From the NCBI GenBank assembly GCA_003541895.1, contig DPLR01000438.1, positions 1 through 7,299 on the forward strand: 7,299 nucleotides of DNA, written 5' to 3'. The position numbers and the translations under genes were made by a program. This document shows, one piece after another, positions 1 through 6,490 of this stretch. This stretch comes from Cytophagales bacterium. GTDB lineage: Bacteria > Bacteroidota > Bacteroidia > Cytophagales > Cyclobacteriaceae. The stretch's first letter is position 1. Each line of letters starts with the position of its first letter. The notes beneath the pieces are model-generated. The model did no database searches. It saw only the letters and a program-made list of their open reading frames with translations, and had not been told where the DNA came from.

Positions 1-79
1 TTAAATTCTTTAGTAGCTCAATGATTCGTCTTTCTTTGCCTCCGGCACGAAGATTTTCTGTAAAAAAGAGAAGTTTCAA
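1..79 (-). CDS. Glycosyltransferase, GT-B type, N-terminal fragment (partial, leaves the window at position 1)
   Basis: Reading the minus strand from a TTG at 79-77 gives 26 codons, beginning M(TTG)-KLLFFTENLRAGGKERR and continuing with a helix rich in Ile, Leu and Glu. A short hydrophobic beta strand followed by a Gly-Gly loop, then Lys-Glu-Arg-Arg and an amphipathic helix, is the usual opening of GT4-type glycosyltransferases (the nucleotide-sugar fold's first beta-alpha unit). An in-frame TGA lies only three codons upstream of the TTG and no ATG or GTG lies between, so TTG is the only reasonable start. The gene is divergent from the plus-strand gene at 150. Its acceptor-side loop is visible, but the sugar-donor domain is outside the window, so the substrate cannot be guessed. 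The family assignment rests on this short segment alone. Confidence 0.72.
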   Translation of the reverse strand, partial: MKLLFFTENLRAGGKERRIIELLKNL

Positions 80-89
80 ATTCGGTGAT

Positions 90-119
90 CAAAATTAATA
101 AGAGCAAATTTGCAACAAA
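90..119 (-). promoter_or_regulatory. Candidate Bacteroidota-type promoter for the leftward glycosyltransferase
   Basis: On the minus strand a TTTG (119-116) is followed after 18 nt by TAATTTTG (97-90), which fits the Bacteroidota pattern of a TTG-type -33 box and a TAnnTTTG -7 box with a 17-23 nt gap. The predicted transcription start would leave a leader of only a few nucleotides before the TTG start codon, so this is a weak call in AT-rich DNA. No comparable match was seen for the plus-strand gene at 150. Confidence 0.25.
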
Positions 120-149
120 ATCGCGAATGGCATAGAATAAAATTGTATA

Positions 150-1727
150 ATGCTAACCAAAGAAAAAAGTTTGCGCGTAGGTATCACCATTGAGAACGAT
201 GAAGCCCCCTTTTGGGTAAATGAAATTGCCGAGGCCATTGGTGCCATTCCATCCATACAGTTGATCAAAGTGAGTCTCACAGGTGTTAGGAAATCTGAGC
301 CTGGTATTTTTTTTAGATTGTTTGCTAAGATTGATCATCGCCTGTTGCCAGGAAAGCTTTCCATTCATTCAAGAGCAAAGCATGACCTTTCTTCCAATTC
401 TATCACGTTGAATTTAAGGAGTGACAACGATGATTTGAGAAAACTCGCAAAGGCCAACCTTGACATTTTATTTCATTTTGTTGATTGCCCTTTAAGCGAT
501 TCAATTTTGAATGCATCTCACCTTGGTACCTATGCGCTACAGTTTGGAGACGCAAACTTACCTCTTGCATATGTTGGTTTTGCGGAATGGTTTGCACAAC
601 AGCCGGTAACATCGGTGAAAATTATTCAGGTAAAAGAAGGGCAAAATTTTAATCAGCTTATTTCTGAATCAATTACCAAAACGGATTTCCTTTCATTGAG
701 CCGAAATCAAACAGCAATTTTTTCAAGCGCGGTTGATTTGGTGCTTACTACGTTGCATCGCCTTTCAAATTCACCGCATTCTATTTCAACTCGTGAACAG
801 AAAATCAATTCGAAACATCCGCCAGGCTTTGTTGCAATTGTTGCTGCTTTCTTCAGACTGGGTTCCCGGTTAGTAAATAAAGCGTTGAATAAATTTTTCT
901 TCATTGAACAATGGGTTTTACTCTATGGAGACGCACAAAAAATTCATTCGGTTGACATAAAAAATTTCAAACCGATTATTCCACCCAAAGATCGGTTCTG
1001 GGCAGATCCATTTATTGTTTCGCAAGGCAATAAAAATTATTTATTCATTGAGGAGTTGCCTTACCAAACCAATAAAGGACACCTTTCTTGCTTGGTAACT
1101 GATCGTCAAGGGAAAATTGAGGCATCGCAAAAAATTATTGAAACGCCTTACCATTTGTCGTATCCTTTTATTTTCAGCTATGAAGGCAAATGGTTTTTAA
1201 TCCCTGAGTCAGCAGAAAACAAAACGGTAGATTTGTACGAGTGCGTTTCGTTTCCTTTTGAATGGAGGTGGAGGCGCACGTTGCTGGAAGACATCAAAGC
1301 GTACGACTCAACGCTCCATTTCTTTAACAACCGCGTGTGGCTTTTTTGTACGGTTCAACGAAGCGAAGGCGGTTCGCCCAACGATCGTTTGCATTTGTAT
1401 TCAATTGAAAATTTATTGGAGGGGAAATTTGTTCCTCACCCCATGAACCCAATCATCTCTGATCCCTACCACGCGCGGCCGGCTGGGAAAATTTTTCAAC
1501 ATAATGGAAATTGGTATCGGCCTTCGCAAGTTTGTGTGCCTCGGTATGGCTATGCGCTGGCATTCAACAGGATTGATGTGTTGAATGAAAATGAATATCA
1601 AGAGACATTGATCAGCCAAAATTTACCGGAAGAGCATCCGTTTTTAAAATCGATGCACACATATAATTCGGATGGTGGGTTCACTATTATTGACGGACAG
1701 ATAAAACGCTTTCGATTTTTAAACTGA
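150..1727 (+). CDS. Two-domain protein: degenerate formyltransferase-like N-terminus fused to a GINT1 N-terminal-like domain
   Basis: The protein has 525 residues. Residues about 8-165 resemble the Rossmann-type formyltransferase fold: an opening strand (LRVGITIEN), then LDILFHF near 104-110, LGTYALQFGD at 125-134 and a PVTSVKIIQ strand at 152-160. In active formyltransferases a His sits in the loop matching 125-134; here that stretch has Gln-Phe-Gly-Asp and no His, so formyl transfer is doubtful. A hydrophobic, basic linker (about 225-255) leads to the C-terminal domain, residues about 272-523. Its motifs are DRFWADPF (281-288), EE (301-302), KGHLSC (309-314), PYHLSYPF (333-340), IPES (351-354), YECxxFPFEW (363-372), ARPAGKIF (442-449) and RPSQ (457-460). 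These match the domain found at the N-terminus of plant glucosamine inositolphosphorylceramide transferase 1, which looks like a GH43-type beta-propeller. The molecular role is unknown; glycan transfer or modification is an inference from the neighbours. There is no signal peptide, so it is probably cytoplasmic. The ATG at 150 has no clear Shine-Dalgarno, as is common in this phylum. Confidence 0.85.
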   Translation: MLTKEKSLRVGITIENDEAPFWVNEIAEAIGAIPSIQLIKVSLTGVRKSEPGIFFRLFAKIDHRLLPGKLSIHSRAKHDLSSNSITLNLRSDNDDLRKLAKANLDILFHFVDCPLSDSILNASHLGTYALQFGDANLPLAYVGFAEWFAQQPVTSVKIIQVKEGQNFNQLISESITKTDFLSLSRNQTAIFSSAVDLVLTTLHRLSNSPHSISTREQKINSKHPPGFVAIVAAFFRLGSRLVNKALNKFFFIEQWVLLYGDAQKIHSVDIKNFKPIIPPKDRFWADPFIVSQGNKNYLFIEELPYQTNKGHLSCLVTDRQGKIEASQKIIETPYHLSYPFIFSYEGKWFLIPESAENKTVDLYECVSFPFEWRWRRTLLEDIKAYDSTLHFFNNRVWLFCTVQRSEGGSPNDRLHLYSIENLLEGKFVPHPMNPIISDPYHARPAGKIFQHNGNWYRPSQVCVPRYGYALAFNRIDVLNENEYQETLISQNLPEEHPFLKSMHTYNSDGGFTIIDGQIKRFRFLN

Positions 1728-1733
1728 TTTTTT

Positions 1734-2597
1734 GTGATCGCTCAAATAAAGAAATGGCTAAAAAAAATAATCTTCGATAGGGGATGGGTGATTTTTGTGA
1801 ACCTGAAAAGCACTTCTCCTTCGTTTGATTTTAAAAATTTCAAAGCGCTGCTTCCACCGCGCGATCGTTTTTGGGCAGATCCATTCATCATTTCCAAAGA
1901 AGGCAAGCATTATATTTTTCTAGAAGAATTTATGTGGAGCACGAACAAAGGTCATCTTTCGTGTATAGTTCTTGACTCTCAGGGAAAAATAGTGCAGTTA
2001 AAAATTATTCTTGATCAGCCTTACCATCTTTCCTATCCTTTTCTTTTTGAAGAGGATAATGTGCTTTACATGATTCCTGAGTCGAGCGCCAATAAAACAA
2101 TTGATCTGTACGAATGCGTCCACTTTCCGTTCGAGTGGAAATTCAAACAGACCTTGATGAATAATATTGACGCAGTTGACACCACGATTTATTTCCATGA
2201 AAAAAAATATTGGCTTTTCACTGCGGAAAGAAATGATCCGACAAAACAAGTTTACGATAACCTCACTATTTATTATTCCGATCAACTGTTGGATGGGAAT
2301 TGGATTTCGCATCCGAAAAATCCGGTTGTGTCTGATATCAAATCGGCACGACCTGCTGGAAAAATATTTGAGTGGGATGGCAAACTGTGTAGGCCATCGC
2401 AAATTGGAGTTCCGTTTTATGGGTACGGGCTGGCCTTAAATCAAATCACTGAACTCAATGAAAATTCTTTTTCTGAAAACAACTTTATGACTATAAAACC
2501 GGATTGGCGCAAAGGGCTGGGCAGTGTACACACATTTAATTTCAGCAACCAAGCAACAATAACCGATGGTGTGCTGAAAAGAAGAAGGAGATTTTAG
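1734..2597 (+). CDS. Stand-alone GINT1 N-terminal-like domain protein, tandem paralogue of the preceding gene
   Basis: This 287-residue protein is a second copy of the C-terminal domain of the gene upstream. Counted by eye without gaps, its residues 35-135 are identical to residues 272-372 of that protein at 62 of 101 positions. All the motifs recur: DRFWADPF (44-51), EE (64-65), KGHLSC (72-77), PYHLSYPF (96-103), IPES (114-117), YECxxFPFEW (126-135), ARPAGKIF (205-212) and RPSQ (220-223). The formyltransferase-like half is absent. The start chosen is GTG at 1734; the first in-frame ATG encodes residue 67, inside the conserved domain, so it cannot be the start. The gene lies 6 nt after the upstream stop and in the same frame, so the two are almost certainly cotranscribed and translationally coupled. 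It ends in a run of Arg residues (KRRRRF). The function is unknown; carbohydrate binding or transfer is inferred from family and context. It converges on the GT8 gene with a 25-nt gap. Confidence 0.83.
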   Translation: MIAQIKKWLKKIIFDRGWVIFVNLKSTSPSFDFKNFKALLPPRDRFWADPFIISKEGKHYIFLEEFMWSTNKGHLSCIVLDSQGKIVQLKIILDQPYHLSYPFLFEEDNVLYMIPESSANKTIDLYECVHFPFEWKFKQTLMNNIDAVDTTIYFHEKKYWLFTAERNDPTKQVYDNLTIYYSDQLLDGNWISHPKNPVVSDIKSARPAGKIFEWDGKLCRPSQIGVPFYGYGLALNQITELNENSFSENNFMTIKPDWRKGLGSVHTFNFSNQATITDGVLKRRRRF

Positions 2598-2622
2598 GGA
2601 AGATTTTTCTGTGAGGTTGAAA

Positions 2623-3672
2623 TTAGTCAATCGATAAAATTGACTTAACAGCATTTTCCAATCCCAGCTTTCTAAAAGTTAATGCGACAAGTCGTTTTAG
2701 GGTTTTAGGTATGGTTTGTTTCTGATTATAATCATCCGCAATCTTGATCATGTTGTCATTGAGTTTTTTGAAGAGATCGAAGACAGCTTTGTTGTTGATG
2801 TAGGTAAGGCCCTGATTAAATTCATCCCACCACAATTTGTATTTCTCCAATTCTAAATCGGTTATTTCAAGTTTATTAATATTCCATGGCTTCATGGAAG
2901 CATAATGAATAATCGCTGGGTCGTTTTCGTATTCGTTGATTTCAGCGGGAGAAAACATTTCGGTAAACTTGCTCCGATCAATTTTTTTGAAATAAGAATA
3001 AGCTGGTATGTAACAATATTTAGGGCCGATGTATTTTACTTGGTTCTGAAATACATGATTCAAAATATCTTGATCATTGTTGTTGAACCCAACTTTTGAA
3101 AGTTTTATAAACTCTTCTGTAAAGTTGCCTTCGCGAATCTTTTTGAGATTCATTAACAAGAAGCCGGCATTAAAGTAATTCCCTTGCTTGATGTCAGTAG
3201 CCTTGTTGATGTATTTCTTAAATCGCGCAGGCGAAAGACTATTCACTTTCGTTTGTTTAATCGCCCCCAGATAGTAATCACTAATGTCCGTTTGATAGAT
3301 TTCATTTAAGTCTTTCACGATAATGATATCAACATCAGAGAAAATAACTTTATCGTAAATATGAATATAGTTGTGAATGAACAGCCGGTAGTAAACAGAA
3401 AAATTGAAACGCGGATCTTGAATGGCGAAACCATCGCCAAAATTTTTCATGTCAATGAAAGTGATCTTGCACTTGTGCGAGAAATCATTTTCTAGTCGAG
3501 CTAAATCGTTTTTGTTTTCTGCTTTGAATTTCTCTACGTCAAGCATGATGAAGATGTCGTAGAATGTATTTTCGTGCGCATGCCGCAGCATAGAATGAAA
3601 CGTAACCATGGCCGCGACAAAAAAATTATTGTCGAAGGTGAAAACAATGGGTACTGTATTTTTAGTTTTCAT
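2623..3672 (-). CDS. Glycosyltransferase family 8 protein (LgtC-like)
   Basis: The protein has 349 residues, and its first 270 or so carry the GT8 signature. The opening strand IVFTFDNNF (9-17) and the following helix with its Ser-Met-Leu form the donor-binding edge. SDVD (112-115) contains the DxD motif that binds the metal and the nucleotide-sugar phosphates. NYFNAGFLLMNL (165-176) and NNDQDILN (198-205) are the conserved acceptor- and donor-site segments, and HYASMKPW (256-263) corresponds to the family's conserved H-x-x-G/S-x-K-P-W end motif. GT8 enzymes are retaining transferases that use UDP-glucose, UDP-galactose or related donors, so this is expected to add one hexose to a lipid-linked repeat unit on the cytoplasmic side. 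The exact sugar and linkage cannot be read. The basic, amphipathic C-terminal tail (about 310-345) may attach it to the membrane, as in LgtC. It lies 16 nt downstream of the flippase gene, on the same strand, so the two probably form one operon. The start is ATG at 3672. Confidence 0.92.
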   Translation of the reverse strand: MKTKNTVPIVFTFDNNFFVAAMVTFHSMLRHAHENTFYDIFIMLDVEKFKAENKNDLARLENDFSHKCKITFIDMKNFGDGFAIQDPRFNFSVYYRLFIHNYIHIYDKVIFSDVDIIIVKDLNEIYQTDISDYYLGAIKQTKVNSLSPARFKKYINKATDIKQGNYFNAGFLLMNLKKIREGNFTEEFIKLSKVGFNNNDQDILNHVFQNQVKYIGPKYCYIPAYSYFKKIDRSKFTEMFSPAEINEYENDPAIIHYASMKPWNINKLEITDLELEKYKLWWDEFNQGLTYINNKAVFDLFKKLNDNMIKIADDYNQKQTIPKTLKRLVALTFRKLGLENAVKSILSID

Positions 3673-3688
3673 TGGAGGCTCAATAAAA

Positions 3689-5047
3689 TTATTTGTTCCA
3701 AAGCCCGGTGGCCGTGTTGTTCATAATTTTTTTATACTGTATTCGCATCAAGATGGCTGTAGGCAAAGAGAAACAAATCAGAGATACCACTACACCCGAT
3801 GGTCCGAAGTTTAATGTCTTTGACAGGAAAATGGATAAGGGTATGGCAAGAAAGATGGAGAGCACAGCCACGTATAATTGAATCCGCACTCGGCTCACCC
3901 CATTTAAGAAAATAATATAGGGCGACTCCCATAATTGAATTACCACATGAAGTGTAAGCACAATTTTTAGAGTGAATGGAATGGTGACCACATCGCCTAC
4001 CCATAAGTAAATAATTTTATCGGCCAATAATAAAAGAAGCACCTGCCCCCCGATCAGCATCCATGACATGCTGCTTAATTTTTTCATTGAGCTTCTCACC
4101 CAATCGAAATCTTTTTTGAAATAGGCATCGGTAAAAGACGACCAGTACGGTAGTGTGATTAAGCTGTTGACCAGTGTCCCGATAGTGAAATATTTATAGG
4201 CAATGTTGTACACTGTAACTTCGGCCGGTCCGTACAACTGAGTTAAAATCATGTTGGCACTGGAATACAAAACCAACATTGAGATTTGAATAATGAAAAA
4301 ACTTATGCCAAGCCCAAGCAATTTTTTTGAATAAGAAAAATCGACATGACTAATCTGTGGACGAATGGCTTTGTAACGTGTGCTAAAAAGAATAATCGTT
4401 ACCACAAGCATGACCAAGATGGGCGACCAACTAAAAATCATGGCGATCCAAAACAAGGAGCCAGCCACATATTTTTTCAGCAGAATGATAGCAATCAACG
4501 AAAGCGTACTACCCAGTGGCCCAAGCAAATTGCGAATGGCTGGATCTTGATTGGCAAATACCACGGAAGTAATCAGCGCAAGGATGAAGCGCACGCAGAA
4601 GAATGTGAAAACAAAAAACACAACTTCACTCAATACAGCACTTTCACTGGCAGAGACATTTAGGATGGAACTCCAATTTAGAAACGGATTGACAGCCGTG
4701 AAGATGAGGATGATGCTTGTGAAAATAATAGTGAGTAGCGCATAAGCCGTGCTGGTATAGGTCTTAGCAAGCTTCAGGTCATTCACCGCTAACGCTTCGG
4801 CTAATTTATTCCTTAAGCCATGTCCCACGCCAATATCGAAATAGCTGAACCACTCTAAGATAGATGAGATAACGAGCCAGATGCCATAATGAAATTTGTC
4901 AAGGTAACCTAGCGTGATTGGCACCAGAGCGAATTGAATGAACATTGCGTACCCTTTGATCAAGAAGGAATAAATAATGTTCTTAGCCGCTTTAGACGAA
5001 CGCTTGTCACCAAAAAAGTAAGCAATGGCCGAGTCGATCAACTTCAT
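3689..5047 (-). CDS. Wzx-type polysaccharide flippase (MOP/MATE superfamily)
   Basis: This 452-residue protein is hydrophobic throughout, with about 12 likely membrane segments. Approximate positions are 24-48, 53-69, 99-122, 139-164, 175-192, 197-221, 243-262, 278-300, 328-342, 359-378, 389-409 and 415-435. The conserved N-terminal signature FDIGVGHGLRNKLAEAL (70-86), following the first two segments, is typical of oligosaccharide flippases of the Wzx type, and the length matches the family. These proteins move undecaprenyl-pyrophosphate-linked repeat units from the inner to the outer face of the cytoplasmic membrane. The gene is upstream of a GT8 glycosyltransferase and diverges from the Wzy-like gene, which fits a Wzx/Wzy pathway. 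The repeat unit it carries is not predictable from sequence. The ATG at 5047 places the first helix at a normal distance; the leader has no obvious Shine-Dalgarno. Confidence 0.93.
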   Translation of the reverse strand: MKLIDSAIAYFFGDKRSSKAAKNIIYSFLIKGYAMFIQFALVPITLGYLDKFHYGIWLVISSILEWFSYFDIGVGHGLRNKLAEALAVNDLKLAKTYTSTAYALLTIIFTSIILIFTAVNPFLNWSSILNVSASESAVLSEVVFFVFTFFCVRFILALITSVVFANQDPAIRNLLGPLGSTLSLIAIILLKKYVAGSLFWIAMIFSWSPILVMLVVTIILFSTRYKAIRPQISHVDFSYSKKLLGLGISFFIIQISMLVLYSSANMILTQLYGPAEVTVYNIAYKYFTIGTLVNSLITLPYWSSFTDAYFKKDFDWVRSSMKKLSSMSWMLIGGQVLLLLLADKIIYLWVGDVVTIPFTLKIVLTLHVVIQLWESPYIIFLNGVSRVRIQLYVAVLSIFLAIPLSIFLSKTLNFGPSGVVVSLICFSLPTAILMRIQYKKIMNNTATGLWNK

Positions 5048-5179
5048 GAAAAAGTCAGATTAAACTTGAGAAAAATTGTACAGCGACTTGGCATTGGAAT
5101 TATATTTGACAAATTTTCTGCAAACTAAACACATAAACTCAGAATTGTTGGTATCTAGGTAACAAAAAGAAAAACTCAA
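5048..5179. other. Divergent intergenic region between flippase and polymerase genes
   Basis: This AT-rich stretch of 132 nt separates two start codons facing away from each other, so it should hold the promoters of both operons. A candidate plus-strand promoter is listed separately. On the minus strand TTTG boxes and a TATAATT are present, but no TAnnTTTG at a suitable spacing was found. No open reading frame with a coding character, strong hairpin or repeat was seen. Confidence 0.6.
5076..5108 (+). promoter_or_regulatory. Candidate Bacteroidota-type promoter for the polymerase/glycosyltransferase pair
   Basis: A TTG (5076-5078) is followed after 22 nt by TATATTTG (5101-5108), a full match to the TAnnTTTG -7 box of Bacteroidota. 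The gap is at the upper end of the usual 17-23 nt. The expected transcription start near 5114 would give a leader of roughly 65 nt before the ATG at 5180. The upstream box is only the short TTG core, so this is suggestive rather than firm. Confidence 0.35.
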
Positions 5180-6469
5180 ATGAAGTGGTTGGCTTTAAAT
5201 TATGGAATAGAGAAGGAATCAGATTTTGTTACCTGGTGGGAAATAGCATTGATGTTTTTTCTTCTCTCATTTTCCGGCAATCCCTACATATCCATTCAAA
5301 AATTTGAGTTGTTTACTGTGCTCTCGGCCATTGTCCCAATTGTGCACATGGCTCGGAATTATAAAAAAGCAATTTCCTTTCGAACTGCATTTGTTTTTGT
5401 TTTCCTCCTTGGTTATGAACTGATGCACGCTTTCATGTTTAACCTCGATTACTCGATGACCTTTTTTAAACTGGCGCTCATCCTTCTATTCAGCGCAGCT
5501 ATCATCGATATTTTGAAAGACCGTTTTGTTTTAATCCTTACAAAAACGATGGTGCTCATTTCGTTAGTGTCGTTTGTTTTTGTCTTTATTTCTTATACGC
5601 CAATCCATAACGCACTGTATAACTTAGCCGATGTCCTTTTCCCAATCGACAAAAACTATGAAGGCCAGTCCACCCCAACGGTGTTGATTTATACTTTTTG
5701 CAGAGAATATTTTGTTGGAGAACTTCCTTATGTGCGCAATGCGGGTATCTTTTGGGAGAGTGGTGCATTTGCTGTTTTTTTGAATATCAATTTATTTCTT
5801 CATTACAGTTCAAAACAAATCAAGGTTGTAAACGACCTTTTCGATCGGGATGCAATCATTTTAATTGCTGCATTGGTCACCACCACTTCAACCATGGGTG
5901 CCTTATCACTTATGATCGTGCTTGTATTTTTTTCGGCCCAGTTGAAATCCATTTTCAAATACGTTTTGCTTTTCTTCATTTTGATTTTGGGTTTCCTTTC
6001 TTTCACCACAGTCGATTTTTTAGGCGATAAAATAAACCGTCAGTTGAATCAAAGCAATTTCAGCAACAACCGGTTTGGTTCTGCGCTCAAAGATTTCGAA
6101 AATATTTCTGAGCGACCGTTGTTGGGATGGAGCAGGCGCATTGAAGTGATTTTTAATACCAACAAGAATAGTAAGCTAACGCATCGCCCCAATGGGTTTA
6201 CCAATTTTTTGCGATCGTATGGGTTGGTTTATTTTTTGGTGTATTTTGTTCTGGTCTATCAATCGTTTAAAAACATTTACGTGTACCATCATCATTATCT
6301 CAATTATTTTGTGCCTTTGTTTGGCATTATACTCTTATGGATTGTCAGTTTTTCAGAATTAATTTTTGACCTTGTGTTTTTTAAAGCACTGATATTTCTC
6401 TATTGGGCATATTATCCTTACGAGACAAAAATCAGAGAATCGCAAATCAAAAAGCCTTACTTTTATTAG
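5180..6469 (+). CDS. Wzy-like O-antigen polymerase / O-antigen ligase family membrane protein
   Basis: The protein has 429 residues and about ten hydrophobic segments, including about 20-37, 43-57, 68-86, 94-110, 115-138, 190-208, 224-251, 258-279, 346-361 and 373-410. Between the segments near 138 and 190 there is a long loop that ends in RNAGIFWESG (186-195). An Arg just before a Gly-x-Phe/Trp-x-Glu-x-Gly turn is a hallmark of Wzy and WaaL-type proteins. A second large loop (about 280-345) carries NNRFGSALKDF (296-306), ERPLLGWS (311-318) and HRPNGF (335-340), again in the order usual for O-antigen polymerases, which have a catalytic periplasmic loop late in the protein. Pairing with the divergent flippase favours a repeat-unit polymerase over a ligase, but sequence alone does not separate them. 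It would act at the outer face of the cytoplasmic membrane. The ATG at 5180 follows an A-rich leader. The next gene starts 21 nt downstream in the same frame, so the two are probably cotranscribed. Confidence 0.86.
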   Translation: MKWLALNYGIEKESDFVTWWEIALMFFLLSFSGNPYISIQKFELFTVLSAIVPIVHMARNYKKAISFRTAFVFVFLLGYELMHAFMFNLDYSMTFFKLALILLFSAAIIDILKDRFVLILTKTMVLISLVSFVFVFISYTPIHNALYNLADVLFPIDKNYEGQSTPTVLIYTFCREYFVGELPYVRNAGIFWESGAFAVFLNINLFLHYSSKQIKVVNDLFDRDAIILIAALVTTTSTMGALSLMIVLVFFSAQLKSIFKYVLLFFILILGFLSFTTVDFLGDKINRQLNQSNFSNNRFGSALKDFENISERPLLGWSRRIEVIFNTNKNSKLTHRPNGFTNFLRSYGLVYFLVYFVLVYQSFKNIYVYHHHYLNYFVPLFGIILLWIVSFSELIFDLVFFKALIFLYWAYYPYETKIRESQIKKPYFY

Positions 6470-6490
6470 CCTTTATTTGTTTACTTATTC

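Noticed and set aside
138..145. TAAAATTG upstream of the gene at 150 as a -7 promoter box
   Set aside because: It deviates from TAnnTTTG, lies 4 nt from the start codon, and the nearest TTTG box is 25 nt upstream, outside the usual spacing.
1725..1727. TGA read as Trp or selenocysteine, making one long fused protein
   Set aside because: Trp is encoded by TGG throughout, the stop falls at the natural end of the domain, and no stem-loop suited to a selenocysteine element was seen after it.
1998..2402. A 134-codon minus-strand reading frame opposite the second GINT1-like gene
   Set aside because: It is opposite a well-conserved coding region, shows no family motif, and the composition reads as the complement of that gene.
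2625..2645. Inverted repeat AGTCAAT / ATTGACT with a 7-nt loop at the convergent gene ends, a possible bidirectional terminator
   Set aside because: The stem is only 7 bp with two G-C pairs, lies mostly within the last codons of the GT8 gene, and has no T tract directly after it on either strand.
3664..3679. GGAGG on the plus strand near 3674, resembling a Shine-Dalgarno sequence
   Set aside because: It is on the strand opposite the flippase and GT8 genes, and the plus-strand frames that follow lie antisense to the flippase without coding character.
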